Source of the DNA: RI-231 sp041394905
GTDB taxonomy: Bacteria; Acidobacteriota; Terriglobia; Bryobacterales; UBA6623
Length of the DNA: 64,000 bases
Reading direction: 5' to 3'
Assembly (NCBI GenBank): GCA_041394905.1
Contig: JAWKHJ010000010.1
Span: forward strand, 155,155-219,154
The stretch's first letter is position 1. Each line of letters begins with the position of its first letter. The notes beneath the pieces were generated by a model. That model had not been told where the DNA came from. It saw only the letters and a program-made list of their open reading frames with translations, and did not search any database. Below are positions 27,851-37,206 of this stretch, one piece after another. The translations under genes were made by a program, and so were the position numbers.

Positions 27851-29071
27851 ATGCCGATTGCGGGCGGGGCCGAGCAGTGGACGGACGCCTTCCTCGATCA
27901 AGCGCGTCTACTCGGCGATGCGCCCGCGGATGCAGCTGTCCGCCGAGTCGTGGAGAGCGGCTCGCTGGGGCGGGTCAACCGGCTGCTGCGCACCCTCGTC
28001 GAGAACGACCAACCGCCTCCGGGAGACTTGCCTGCGCCCGTGGCGGAATACCTCGCCACGACAGCCGTGCTGCCTTCATGGGCGGATGCAAATACAATCC
28101 TTGCCGGGCAGCAGGTATTCGTCCGACATGGGCCGCTGTGCCTTGCGGCGCTTGCTTGCGGCTCCCTGCCGCTCTGCTACGCGCAACGTAGCGAAGCGCG
28201 CGTGCTAGGCACGACACAGAAGCTCGTACAACACGAGCAGCGCCGCATTCTCGAGACGGCTCAGTTCGTCATCGACGTGATGCAGCCAGGCGGGCTCTCG
28301 CCCCGAGGGCGCGGCGTGCGAACGGTCCAAAAGGTCCGCCTGATGCATGCGGCCATCCGGAATCTGCTTCGCACGCCGCCGCCCGTGGACGCGCCGGCGG
28401 TTGCGACGTCGCTCGAACAGGTGCTTCTCGCGACGCCTTGGGAGGTCGCCGACGGCGCGCCGATCTCGCAGGAGGACTTGGCCTTCACGCTCCAGACGTT
28501 CGGCGTCTCGATCCTGGGCTCGCTCGACCGCTTTGGCGTCGAGTTGACGGTGGGTGAGCGCGAGGCCTATCTGCATGCTTGGTCTGTCGCCGGTTCTCTG
28601 CTCGGAGTCAGCGAAGACCTGCTCCCCTCAAACGAAACGGAAGCGCGCACGCTGTTTGCGAAGATTCAGCGCCGCCGACAAGGGGCGAGCGAAGAGGGCC
28701 GAGCGCTGACGCGTGCGGTCGAACGCTTCATCGAAGGAGCGCTGCGTGATCGTGGCGTGGGCGGTTCGATCATCGCGCCGCGGCTGACGCGTATGACCAT
28801 TCGAGAGCTCATCCCCGAGCACACCGCCTATCTACTCGATGTGCAGCCGTTGCAGTGGTGGGAATCGCTGACGAGTTACTGGATCTTCCGGGCGATCGAC
28901 CGGTTCGTCGACCATGCCGACGCATTGACCGACGAAGCCAAACTGCACCGCTTCATCCGCGGCGCCCTGGGCGAGCTCGTCGTGCGGCGGCTTTCGCGGA
29001 TGCCTCGCGGCTGGCAGCGCGAAGTCTTCCAGATACCCGATAGCCTGGAGCACGCCTGGGGCATGCGCTGA
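27851..29071 (+). CDS. MpaB-like (DUF2236) oxygenase family protein
   Basis: Intact, 406 residues from the ATG at 27851. All-helical DUF2236 fold related to latex-clearing protein and fungal MpaB, which are haem-dependent oxidative enzymes. Matching stretches are 'TILAGQQVFVRHGPLC', 'KVRLMHAAIRNLLR' (with the conserved HAxI His), 'WEVADGAPISQEDLAFTLQT' and 'REAYLHAWSVAGSLLGVSED'. No signal peptide is seen. It follows the beta-barrel gene by 47 bp. The substrate is unknown; oxidation of a polymer or lipid would fit the family but is not shown. Confidence 0.8.
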   Translation: MPIAGGAEQWTDAFLDQARLLGDAPADAAVRRVVESGSLGRVNRLLRTLVENDQPPPGDLPAPVAEYLATTAVLPSWADANTILAGQQVFVRHGPLCLAALACGSLPLCYAQRSEARVLGTTQKLVQHEQRRILETAQFVIDVMQPGGLSPRGRGVRTVQKVRLMHAAIRNLLRTPPPVDAPAVATSLEQVLLATPWEVADGAPISQEDLAFTLQTFGVSILGSLDRFGVELTVGEREAYLHAWSVAGSLLGVSEDLLPSNETEARTLFAKIQRRRQGASEEGRALTRAVERFIEGALRDRGVGGSIIAPRLTRMTIRELIPEHTAYLLDVQPLQWWESLTSYWIFRAIDRFVDHADALTDEAKLHRFIRGALGELVVRRLSRMPRGWQREVFQIPDSLEHAWGMR

Positions 29072-29086
29072 ACCCAAGGCCCGCGG

Positions 29087-30244
29087 TCACTGACCGCGCA
29101 GCGCCATGCGGAACGCCGCCGGCAGCGAAACCGCCGCGAACGCCATGGCGCAGGCTACAATGCCGAGCGCCCCGCGCAAGCCAAGCTCCTCGGCCATGAA
29201 CCCGATCGCCGGAGGCCCAGCGACCAAACCGAAATAACCCACGCCTGCGACTCCGGAGATCCCTTGTTGCGGCGCTTCCGGCGTGGATTCCGCCGCCTGC
29301 GAGAATAGGATCGGCACCAAGTTCGCAAAGCCGAGTCCTGCTGCTGCGAAGCCCACGACCGAGACCGCCACGGACCCGGAGGCGATAGCCAAGCCCAAGC
29401 CGGCCGCCCCTAGCATGGCCGAAAGCACCGCGAAGCGCGACGACCCAAGGTGTGCTGTCGCCCAGTCTCCGCCAAAGCGTCCAGCCGCCATGGCGAACGA
29501 GAACGCGGCGAAGCCGGCAACTGCCAGATCGGCCGGCGCGCGCAGGACGTTCGCCAGATAGACGTTTGCCCAGTCCATTACGGCTCCTTCGCCGACGAAC
29601 ATTAAGAATCCGAGCACGGCGAGGCCGGCCAACCGTCGCGCCGGCAGGCTCAGTGCTGGTCCGCGGCCTGCGCGCGGGGCAGTCGGCAGCAGCCCGCGCC
29701 AGGCGAACAAAGTCACGACTAGGAGCAAAGCGACCACTCCGCCTACGTGCGTCGGGCCCGGCACGGCGAGGCGGAACAACAGCCCGGCGAGCGCCGAGCC
29801 AGCCAATCCGCCAAAGCTGTAGAGGCCGTGAAATCCCGACATCAGAGGCTTGCGCGCTAGCCGTTGAACGTCCGCCGCCTGCGCGTTCATGGCTACGTCG
29901 AGCAACCCGAAGCAGAAGCCGAAGACGAGCAGTGCGCCGGCCAGCGCCCAGAAGCTCACGGCAAAAACAGGGCCGGGCAGCAGTACGCAGAACAGCGCGC
30001 CCGCCACGCCCGTCGTGCCCCGCGCCCCGAAGCGTTCAATGACAGCGCCGGCTGACACGACCGCGCAAAGAGCGCCGGCGGCCATGGCGAACAGCGCTTG
30101 GCCGAGCTCGGCGTCCCCGAGCGCGAGGCGGCGCTGGACCAGGGGGATGAACGAAGCCCATGTTGCCAGCCCGGCGCCCGCTACGAAGAATGCCGCATAG
30201 ACGGCGGCCCGCGCGCGGCCGAGGTTTTGAGTTTGCTCAGCCAC
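29087..30244 (-). CDS. MFS transporter
   Basis: Inner-membrane carrier of 385 residues from the GTG at 30244, with about 12 hydrophobic helices and no large soluble domain. Characteristic stretches are 'AAFFVAGAGLATWASFIPLV', 'IERFGARGTTGVAG' (loop 2-3 signature), 'LDVAMNAQAADVQ' and 'SGVAGVGYFGLVAGPPAIGF'. This is the FucP/YbjJ-like sugar and small-molecule branch. A longer frame exists upstream but would overlap the dehydratase gene; the GTG lies 12 bp after that gene's stop, so both are one operon. A role in sugar-acid or product export/import is inferred from context. Confidence 0.85.
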   Translation of the reverse strand: MAEQTQNLGRARAAVYAAFFVAGAGLATWASFIPLVQRRLALGDAELGQALFAMAAGALCAVVSAGAVIERFGARGTTGVAGALFCVLLPGPVFAVSFWALAGALLVFGFCFGLLDVAMNAQAADVQRLARKPLMSGFHGLYSFGGLAGSALAGLLFRLAVPGPTHVGGVVALLLVVTLFAWRGLLPTAPRAGRGPALSLPARRLAGLAVLGFLMFVGEGAVMDWANVYLANVLRAPADLAVAGFAAFSFAMAAGRFGGDWATAHLGSSRFAVLSAMLGAAGLGLAIASGSVAVSVVGFAAAGLGFANLVPILFSQAAESTPEAPQQGISGVAGVGYFGLVAGPPAIGFMAEELGLRGALGIVACAMAFAAVSLPAAFRMALRGQ

Positions 30245-30255
30245 GGAAAAGCGGC

Positions 30256-31556
30256 TTACCAGCGCGGAAGCACGCGCTTCCAGTTCGGGTCGACGTGCTT
30301 TTGCATCTCGGCCTCGTCGTCGCGCTTGCGGTAGGCGCATTTTTCGTAGCGTTCCTTGAGTCGCGCCAGCGCGTCGTAATCGAGCTCGACGCCCAGGCCG
30401 CCCTTGTTTGGAATGGCTACCTTGCCGCCAACGATCTTCACGCGTCCACCGGCCACGATCTCATCGGACCACTGCCAGGGGTAATGGGTGTCGCAGGCAT
30501 AGGTCAGGTTGGGAGTCGCGGCGGCCACGTGCGCCATCGCCATCAGGCTCACGCCCAGGTGCGAGTTCGAGTGCATTGATAGGGCAATGCCAAAGGTCTG
30601 GCAGAGCTTGCCCAGGTGCTGCACCTGACGCATGCCGCCCCAAAAGTGGTGGTCGCAAAGCACGACTTGCACGGCGTCTTGCCGAATCGATTCCGGCATG
30701 TGGGCGAAGGCGTGACGGCGACGTTCGAAGCGAGCGGCGTATCGATGCCCTTGGCCAGCAATCCCTTGCGCACCGCCGCCATGCCGTCGATGGCCGGCAG
30801 CCGGGTCCTCGAGATAGCCACCGTCAGCGAGTTCTTCTTTCAGCTCTTCGCCTGCGCGGATGGAAGTCTCGACTGTCCAGGCGGAGTTTGGATCGATGCG
30901 CGCGCCGGCGACTCGGGAAAAGCTTCCTTCAAGGCCTTGATCGTGGCGATCTCAACGTCCGGGTCGAGCACGCCACCCTTGAACTTGATGTCGGTGAAGC
31001 CGTACTCGTCCTTCATCATCCGGACCTGACGGACGATCGTCTCAGGCGAGAGGCACTCGCCGTACTTGTCTTCACGAGCGTCGTCGCCTTCGCCGCCGCC
31101 GCCGGCGTGCTTGTAGAACGGATAAGCCGAGAACTCGACGGCGTCACGCACGCGCGTGCCCAGCAAGTCGCAAATCGGAACGCCGGTCGCCTTGCCGATC
31201 AAATCCAGGCAGGCGGTCTCGATGGCGGAGTAGGTGCGCGGGCCGACGTCGAGCGGGTTCTCGCCCGGCGTGTGCATCGTGTGCGAACGGTCCAGGCCGA
31301 CGCCTTCGCCCTCGACCAGATCCATCAGCAAGCCGGTGACGCGCCAGGCGTCCTGGCCAACGATGCGGTCCCGTACGTCGAGCAAAGCCTTCTTGGGCAG
31401 GTCGCCGCCGTAAGTTTCGGCGATGCCGACGATCCCATCCTCGCTCTCGATCTCGAGCACATTGCGTAAGGCATACGGAGCATGCAGGCCGTAGGATGAC
31501 CGCAACGGGGGGTCCGCGATAGCGATGGAATGGACGCGCAGGTCGACGATTCGCAT
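30256..31556 (-). CDS. gudD: Glucarate dehydratase-like enolase-superfamily enzyme (frameshifted in the middle)
   Basis: Dehydrates D-glucarate (or idarate) to 5-keto-4-deoxyglucarate. The ATG at 31556 opens 'MRIVDLRVHSIAIADPPLRS'. The capping domain includes 'DVGPRTYSAIETACLDLIGK'. The barrel contains 'TDIKFKGGVLDPDVEI' (catalytic Lys pair), then, after frame changes near 30850 and 30720, 'LEDPAAGIDG', 'CDHHFWGGMRQVQHLG' and 'ALSMHSNSHLGVSLMAMAHV'. The DHHFWGG and SNSHLG signatures are specific to glucarate dehydratases. Length about 433. It is co-transcribed with the MFS carrier. Confidence 0.85.
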
Positions 31557-31805
31557 AACCCGCCATTGTAAGGCGGCTGGACGAAGGGCGGCGGGTCAGT
31601 CGAGCATCAAATCGCCACACCACTAGGGTTGAGGGTGGTTTATTAGTGACGCTTATATTAGGAGCGCTGCGTTTTCGTCTGCTATTCTAGTAGCGCCTGT
31701 CGCGGCGCGCCGCACGGTTCTCCGACATCGCTGATTTCCGCCTCCAAAAGCCGGCAAGGCCGGCCATGGCAGCGTGCGCGTTTGTGAAGGCCAGGGAACA
31801 CATAC

Positions 31806-33269
31806 ATGGGTAAGCCGACCGGATTTATGGAGTACGAGCGTCAAGCGCCTCGAGGCCGTGACGTGCTCGTTCGCATCAAGGACTGGAACGAAGTCTACGA
31901 GCCGATGACCGAAGCGGACCTGAAGGTCCAAGGCGCGCGCTGCATGGACTGCGGGATTCCGTTCTGCCACACCGGCTGCCCGCTCAACAACATCATTCCG
32001 GACTGGAACGATCTCGTCTACCGCGGCCGCTGGAAGGACGCGCTACGAGAGCTGCACGCCACCAACAACTTCCCCGAGTTCACCGGCCGGATTTGTCCAG
32101 CGCCGTGTGAGACCGCTTGCGTGCTGGGCATCATCGACGACCCCGTTTCGATCAAGGGGATCGAGAAGTCGATTGTCGACCGCGGCTGGGCCGAAGGCTG
32201 GATCCAACCCGAGCCGCCGGAGACGCGCACGGGCAAGAAAGTGGCTGTTGTCGGCTCCGGGCCTGCCGGTTTGGCTGCGGCGCAACAGATCAACCGAGCC
32301 GGCCATTCCGTGGTGCTTTTCGAGAAGAACGAAGTTCCCGGCGGCCTACTCGTGCTCGGCATCCCGGACTTCAAGATGAGCAAGACGCTGGTCGAGCGGC
32401 GCGTGGAGCAGATGACGGCCGAGGGCGTCGAGTTCCGCTGTGGCGTCCATGTGGGCGTTGACGTGACTGCGCAGGATCTCGACAAGGAGTTCGACGCGAT
32501 CGTCATTGCAACCGGCTCGGAGAAGCCGCGCGACCTGACGATTCCGGGACGCGACCTCAAGGGCATCTACTTTGCGATGCAGTTCCTGCCCCAGCAGAAC
32601 CGCCGCGTCGGCGGGCGTCCCGTCGACCCTGACTTCGATCTCAGCGCCGAGGGCAAGCACGTGGTCATCATCGGCGGCGGCGATACGGGCGCGGACTGCC
32701 TGGGCACTTCACGCCGGCACGGCGCCAAGTCTATCCGGCAGTTCGAGTTGCTGCCCAAGCCCCCACAAACGCGCGACGAGCCCGGTGGGCAGCCTTGGCC
32801 GCTGTGGCCTTTCACCTTCAAGGTGGAAAGCTCTCATGAAGAGGGCGACGTACGCGATTACGCCGTCAACACAACGGAGTTTATCGGCGACGGCAACGGA
32901 AACGTGAAGGGGCTCAAGGGCGTGCGCTTGCAATGGGAAGAGCCGGACCCGGAAAGCGGCCGACGCGCGGGCTTCAAGGCGATTGAAGGTTCGGAGTTCG
33001 AGTTCGAGGCCGACTTGGTCCTGCTCGCGATGGGCTTCGTTCACCCGGTGCAAGAGGGCTTCCTCAAGCAGCTAGGCGTCGAATTCGATCCGCGTGGCAA
33101 CGTCAAGGCCGAGTTCGGAGACCACCAGACCTCCATCGACAAGGTGTTCGTCGCCGGCGATGCGCGGCGCGGCCAGTCGCTGGTGGTTTGGGCGATCAGC
33201 GAAGGGCGCAAGGCAGCGCGCGCGGTGGACCTCTTTTTGATGGGCCACAGCGACCTGCCGGCCACGTAG
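31806..33269 (+). CDS. gltD: Glutamate synthase (NADPH) small subunit
   Basis: Supplies electrons from NADPH through FAD and two 4Fe-4S clusters to the large glutamate synthase subunit. Intact, 487 residues. N-terminal cluster cysteines lie in 'CMDCGIPFCHTGCPLNN' and 'ICPAPCETACVLG'. The FAD site is 'VAVVGSGPAGLAAAQQINRA' and the NADPH site 'VVIIGGGDTGADCLGTSRRH'. The C-terminal 'VFVAGDARRGQSLVVWAISE' is typical of GltD. No gltB lies next to it in the window, which is less common; the large subunit must be elsewhere. It is divergent from the glucarate dehydratase across 249 bp. Confidence 0.95.
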   Translation: MGKPTGFMEYERQAPRGRDVLVRIKDWNEVYEPMTEADLKVQGARCMDCGIPFCHTGCPLNNIIPDWNDLVYRGRWKDALRELHATNNFPEFTGRICPAPCETACVLGIIDDPVSIKGIEKSIVDRGWAEGWIQPEPPETRTGKKVAVVGSGPAGLAAAQQINRAGHSVVLFEKNEVPGGLLVLGIPDFKMSKTLVERRVEQMTAEGVEFRCGVHVGVDVTAQDLDKEFDAIVIATGSEKPRDLTIPGRDLKGIYFAMQFLPQQNRRVGGRPVDPDFDLSAEGKHVVIIGGGDTGADCLGTSRRHGAKSIRQFELLPKPPQTRDEPGGQPWPLWPFTFKVESSHEEGDVRDYAVNTTEFIGDGNGNVKGLKGVRLQWEEPDPESGRRAGFKAIEGSEFEFEADLVLLAMGFVHPVQEGFLKQLGVEFDPRGNVKAEFGDHQTSIDKVFVAGDARRGQSLVVWAISEGRKAARAVDLFLMGHSDLPAT

Positions 33270-33283
33270 CATCCATTCCGCGC

Positions 33284-34330
33284 TTAAGGGATCTTCCCGC
33301 CGGTCGAAAGCTTGATGCGGTAGACGCCCGTGCGCGCCGTCATATAGAGCGTAGTTCCGTCCCCGCCCCAACCCACGTTGGCCGGGACCTCTTCGGGCTG
33401 GATCGTACCCAAGTGCGTGCCGTCGGGGCTGAAGATCCAGACGCCGCCGGGGCCGCTCGCAAACAGGTTGCCCTGGTTGTCGAGTTTCAGCCCGTCGGGC
33501 AGCCCTTCGGCAGTCTCATACGTCACGTCGGCGAACTTGCGCCCGAGCCCAAGCGTGCCATCATCCTTCACCGGAAAAACCATCCAGATCTTCTCGTCAG
33601 GGTCGGAATTGCCGATGTAGAGCAGCTTGTTGTCGGGCGAGAAGCCGATGCCGTTCGGCCGCGACATGCGCCGCTCGAGCTGCTCAATGGTCTTGCCGTC
33701 CGGGGAGACGCGAAAGACGCCGTTGAAATCGAGCTCTTTGGCCTCGTCCTCGTCCTGGCCGGTCAAACCGTAGGGCGGATCCGTGAAGTACAGCCAACCG
33801 TTCGGCCCCCAGGTCAAGTCGTTGGGGCTATTGAGGCGCTTGCCGTCGTAGCGGTCGACGAGCACGGACCATTGTCCGGCAGGAGTGACCTTGGAAATCC
33901 GCCGGTTGCCGTGCTCGCAGACGAGCAGATTGCCTTCGGGGTCGAGCGTGAGGCCGTTCGAGCCGATGAAGGAACCTTCGTCGGCCTGCCCTTCGAAGAC
34001 CGGATTCTTGAACTCCGAAGCCTGGTTGGACTGCGGATCCCACTTGTAGATCACGTTTCCGGGCACGTCGCTGAACAGCAGGAAGGGCTGGCCTTCCCAG
34101 GCGCGTGTCACCCAGAGCGGGCCTTCGGTGAAGATGTAGCCGCCGGCGATCTTCTCGATCTGAGCGGTCTCCGGCACGAGGGCGTCAAGGCCCGCGTCGG
34201 CGCGAAATATCTGTCCGGCGCCAGCGGATCGGATCGGGTTCACCTCGACCGCTTCTTCAGTTCCGATGGAGCAGCCAGATGAGAGGGCCGCCACCGCGGC
34301 CAACGAAAGTGCGCAGGCAATCGAACGCAT
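33284..34330 (-). CDS. SMP-30/gluconolactonase-family lipoprotein
   Basis: Six-bladed propeller lactonase of about 348 residues, exported as a lipoprotein ('LSLAAVAALSSGCS', Cys 20). Metal-ligand patterns are 'GGYIFTEGPLWV' (Glu), 'RLNSPNDLTWGPNGWLYFTD' (Asn) and 'LLYIGNSDPDEKIWM' (Asp). 'LVCEHGNRRISKV' is also typical. The ATG at 34330 gives the tighter signal peptide; a GTG at 34339 in frame is an alternative. The family opens sugar lactones such as gluconolactone. Sugar-acid genes are nearby, but this gene stands alone on its strand. Confidence 0.88.
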   Translation of the reverse strand: MRSIACALSLAAVAALSSGCSIGTEEAVEVNPIRSAGAGQIFRADAGLDALVPETAQIEKIAGGYIFTEGPLWVTRAWEGQPFLLFSDVPGNVIYKWDPQSNQASEFKNPVFEGQADEGSFIGSNGLTLDPEGNLLVCEHGNRRISKVTPAGQWSVLVDRYDGKRLNSPNDLTWGPNGWLYFTDPPYGLTGQDEDEAKELDFNGVFRVSPDGKTIEQLERRMSRPNGIGFSPDNKLLYIGNSDPDEKIWMVFPVKDDGTLGLGRKFADVTYETAEGLPDGLKLDNQGNLFASGPGGVWIFSPDGTHLGTIQPEEVPANVGWGGDGTTLYMTARTGVYRIKLSTGGKIP

Positions 34331-34396
34331 AGCGCGCACTAGCGTGGCATAGCGGGACGGCGAAGTCCAGTCATACGAGCCTGATAGACTGTCGCA

Positions 34397-35869
34397 ATGA
34401 CGGCTCTCGCTCGCTGGATCCCCCTGCTTCTGCTCTGCGCGGTCGGCTTGAGCGCAGCCGATGATCTCGCCTCGGACCTAGCTCAGCGGCGGGCTCGGCT
34501 GTTGAGTCAACTCGGCCCGCAAACGATGCTGATCGCGCGCGGCGCGCCGCATCGGGTCTACTCGCTCGACGTCGACTACGAGTATCGGCAGGAGAGCAAT
34601 TTCTACTACCTGACCGGCATCGAGCTGCCCGACGCGGCCTTGGTGCTCCTGCCTGGAGCTGCAAACGATCGCCGCGAGATCCTATTCGTTCCGGAACGCG
34701 ATCCCGTGCGCGAGCATTGGACGAGCCTGCCGAGCTTCGAAGCCGCCGGCCAGATTTCGGGAATCAAGACGGTGCTGCCGATCGGCGAGCTCGATCGCTT
34801 TCTGGACGCGGTAGCGAGTGGACGGCCCTACCGCGCCTACGCGGACCGCTACAAGCCGCCAACGCGTGACTACGACGCATTTCTCGACAAAGTGAATGCG
34901 GGTGAGGCGCGCGTCGCTGTGGTGCTCGCCGGCTTCCCCAGCTTGAATGCGCCGCCGGACCCCACGGCTGAGCTCGGCAACCGCATCCGCGATCGGTTCC
35001 CGGGACTCGCCACTTATGACGCCACACATCTAGTCCACGCCCTGCGGCAGATCAAGTCTCCATACGAGATCGATCTGTTGCGGCGCAGTGGAGTGATCTC
35101 GAGCGACGCGCATCGCGCCGGCATGAAGGCAGCCGCGCCCGGCGCTTACGAGTACAACGTGACTGCGGCGATTGAAGGCGTCTACCGCGACGAAGGCGCG
35201 ATGAGCTGGGGGTATCCCTCGATCGTAGGCAGCGGCCCGAACGCCACCATCCTGCATTACAACAGCGGCCGCCGTCGCATGGACGCGGGAGATTTGTTGC
35301 TGGTCGACGCCGCGGCGAATTACCACTACTACACGGTCGATATCACACGCACTTATCCAGTCTCGGGCAAGTTCAGCGAGGCGCAGAAGGATCTTTACAG
35401 GCTCGCTCTCGCCGCACAGGACGCCGCGCGCAAGGTCGCCAAGCCTGGTGCATACGTCTTTGACGTCCACCAGGAGACAATCGACGTCATCCAGAAAGGG
35501 CTGCTCGATTTAGGCTTGATCACCAAAGCTGACGGCGAGCAGTACCGCACCTGGTACACGCACGGCTCAGTGCACTACATCGGCATGGACGTCCACGATG
35601 TGGGCGACTCTCGGAACCCGCTTAGCGTAGGCCAGGCCCTCGTGATCGAGCCGGGCATCTACATTCGCGAAGACGCCCTCGACACCATGGAGAAGACGCC
35701 CGAGAACTTGGCGTTCATCGAAGCGGTCAAGCCGGCCTTCGAGAAGTACCGTGGCATCGGCGTGCGCGTGGAAGACTCGTTCGTGCTGACCGAAAAAGGG
35801 CTCGAAGACCTTTCCGCGAAGACGCCCCGGACGATCGAAGAGATCGAGTCGTTCATGGCGCGGAAGTAG
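34397..35869 (+). CDS. Xaa-Pro aminopeptidase (M24B), exported
   Basis: Releases N-terminal residues before proline. Intact, 490 residues. Signal peptide 'RWIPLLLLCAVGLSA'. The N-terminal creatinase-like domain contains 'RQESNFYYLTGIELPDAALV'. The pita-bread domain has all metal ligands: 'DLLLVDAAANYHYYTVDITR' (two Asp), 'WYTHGSVHYIGMDVHDVG' (His), 'VIEPGIYIREDA' (Glu) and 'GVRVEDSFVLTEKG' (Glu). The signal peptide places it in the periplasm, unlike cytosolic PepP. The ATG at 34397 is the first start after the divergent lactonase gene. Confidence 0.92.
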   Translation: MTALARWIPLLLLCAVGLSAADDLASDLAQRRARLLSQLGPQTMLIARGAPHRVYSLDVDYEYRQESNFYYLTGIELPDAALVLLPGAANDRREILFVPERDPVREHWTSLPSFEAAGQISGIKTVLPIGELDRFLDAVASGRPYRAYADRYKPPTRDYDAFLDKVNAGEARVAVVLAGFPSLNAPPDPTAELGNRIRDRFPGLATYDATHLVHALRQIKSPYEIDLLRRSGVISSDAHRAGMKAAAPGAYEYNVTAAIEGVYRDEGAMSWGYPSIVGSGPNATILHYNSGRRRMDAGDLLLVDAAANYHYYTVDITRTYPVSGKFSEAQKDLYRLALAAQDAARKVAKPGAYVFDVHQETIDVIQKGLLDLGLITKADGEQYRTWYTHGSVHYIGMDVHDVGDSRNPLSVGQALVIEPGIYIREDALDTMEKTPENLAFIEAVKPAFEKYRGIGVRVEDSFVLTEKGLEDLSAKTPRTIEEIESFMARK

Positions 35870-35917
35870 CGCTGGATGAGACCATCCTTCGCGCGATTCG
35901 GAGACTGTGAGGGGGAG

Positions 35918-35994
35918 TGGTACCGGCGCAGGGATTTGAACCCCAGACCTCTTGATCCACAATCAAGCGCTCTAACCAACTGAGCTACGCCGGC
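35918..35994 (-). tRNA. tRNA-His (GTG)
   Basis: 77 nt including an encoded CCA. Acceptor GCCGGCG pairs with CGCCGGT (first pair G:U), the D-arm has AGCTCAGTTGGTTAGAGC, the anticodon stem CTTGA/TCAAG holds loop TTGTGGA with anticodon GTG, and the T-arm is GGGTTCAAATCCC. The discriminator is A73 and the base before G1 is T, so the usual G-1:C73 pair of tRNA-His is not encoded. Confidence 0.95.
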
Positions 35995-36095
35995 ACGAGA
36001 AGCACTTCCCATCTCATCATCACCGCAGCCGAAAGTCAATGCAGGCTACGGTTTCAGGCTCGGACCGCCGATGCGGCTTGCGGAGGTATTTTGCC

Positions 36096-36290
36096 ATGCC
36101 GATCGATCCGCTGAGCGGGTTTTCCCCGCCTCCCGCCATCCCGGATATCGAGCGCCCCCGGCGCGTGGAAAAGACCGCGCGCGACCGGGACTCGGCTCGC
36201 CAAGCGGAACGCGAACGCAGGAGGCGGGACCGCGAAGAGCGCGGCTTGGAACAGGACCCGGACGAAGGCGGCTTGTCGGTCGAAGCCTGA
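36096..36290 (+). CDS. Small highly charged hypothetical protein
   Basis: 64 residues from the ATG at 36096; an earlier in-frame ATG at 36039 would add 19 residues. Composition: a proline-rich start 'MPIDPLSGFSPPPAIPDIE', then an Arg/Glu/Asp-rich helix ('RQAERERRRRDREERGLEQD') and an acidic end. No domain is recognised; it may form a single charged helix binding RNA or protein. It is isolated between the tRNA and the convergent HAD gene. Real or not is uncertain, as high GC favours chance frames. Confidence 0.45.
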   Translation: MPIDPLSGFSPPPAIPDIERPRRVEKTARDRDSARQAERERRRRDREERGLEQDPDEGGLSVEA

Positions 36291-36365
36291 CGACCCCTGT
36301 GGCCCCGGATTGGACCGCGCCGCACGCTCGCGCATGCGGCGCGGCTCCAACTTGTAAACGCGTTC

Positions 36366-37148
36366 CTAGGCGACTGCCAGCGCGTATTCCGGCGCCAGTT
36401 GCGCGATCGAGTCGGCAACCACCGTCGGTGCGTAGGGGTAGTTCTTCAGGTCTTCGCGCCGGGTCGAGCCCGTCAGCACGAGCACGCTGCGGAAGCCCAG
36501 ATCGACCGCGCCACGGATGTCAGTCTCCATTGTGTCGCCGATCATCGTCACTTCGTCGGTGCGCAGGCCGAGCTTCTTGCGCGCCAGCCGCATCATGAAC
36601 GGATTCGGTTTGCCCACGTGGTAGGCCGTGCGACCTGTCGCCGACTCGAGAAGCGCCACAATCGCACCGCAGCCCGGCCGCGGACCCGAATCGGTCGGGC
36701 ACCAGGTGTCAGCATTGGTCGAGATCAACTGTGCGCCTTTCTCGATCAGGCGGTGGGCCCGCTCCATCACTTCGAAGTTCATCGTGCGGCCTTCGCCCAC
36801 GATCACGTAGTCGGCATGGTCGGACGAAATCGCGTAGTTGACCTGATTCAATGCATTGAGCAGACCGCCCTCGCCGATGACGAAGGCCGCGCCGCCGGGG
36901 CGCTGCTGCGAAACGAACTCCGCAGTCGCCAGCGCCGACGTGTAAACGTGCTCGGTCGTCGTCTCGATGTCGAACTTGCGCAGTTTCGCCACAACGTCGA
37001 GCTGCGCATAGGCCGAGTTGTTCGTCAGGAACAGGTACGGCACGCGCTCCTCGGTCAAGTAGTTGATGAAATCCGCAGCGCCGGGAATGGCTTCCACGCC
37101 GCGATAGATCACCCCGTCCATGTCAATCAAATATCCGTATGGCTTCAT
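36366..37148 (-). CDS. HAD-superfamily IIA hydrolase (NagD-like phosphatase)
   Basis: Cytosolic phosphatase, 260 residues, intact. Motif I 'YLIDMDGVIYRG' (DxD nucleophile), motif II 'YLFLTNNSAYAQ', the cap domain in the middle with 'ADYVIVGEGRTMNFEVM', then 'AYHVGKPNPFMMRLARKKLG' (Lys) and motif IV 'VTMIGDTMETDIRGAVDLGF'. The family dephosphorylates nucleotides and sugar phosphates. The ATG at 37148 follows GAAGGAGG at ideal distance. The leader upstream carries a cobalamin-riboswitch-like sequence, which is unusual for this family. Confidence 0.88.
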   Translation of the reverse strand: MKPYGYLIDMDGVIYRGVEAIPGAADFINYLTEERVPYLFLTNNSAYAQLDVVAKLRKFDIETTTEHVYTSALATAEFVSQQRPGGAAFVIGEGGLLNALNQVNYAISSDHADYVIVGEGRTMNFEVMERAHRLIEKGAQLISTNADTWCPTDSGPRPGCGAIVALLESATGRTAYHVGKPNPFMMRLARKKLGLRTDEVTMIGDTMETDIRGAVDLGFRSVLVLTGSTRREDLKNYPYAPTVVADSIAQLAPEYALAVA

Positions 37149-37206
37149 GTCATTTCCTCCTTCGAACGTCGATTGCGGTCGCCGCCGCGTTCCTGCAACA
37201 GGAACA

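Noticed and set aside
33188..34282. 364-codon plus-strand frame opposite the SMP-30 gene
   Set aside because: Shadow frame; the minus-strand lactonase has signal peptide, lipobox and metal ligands.
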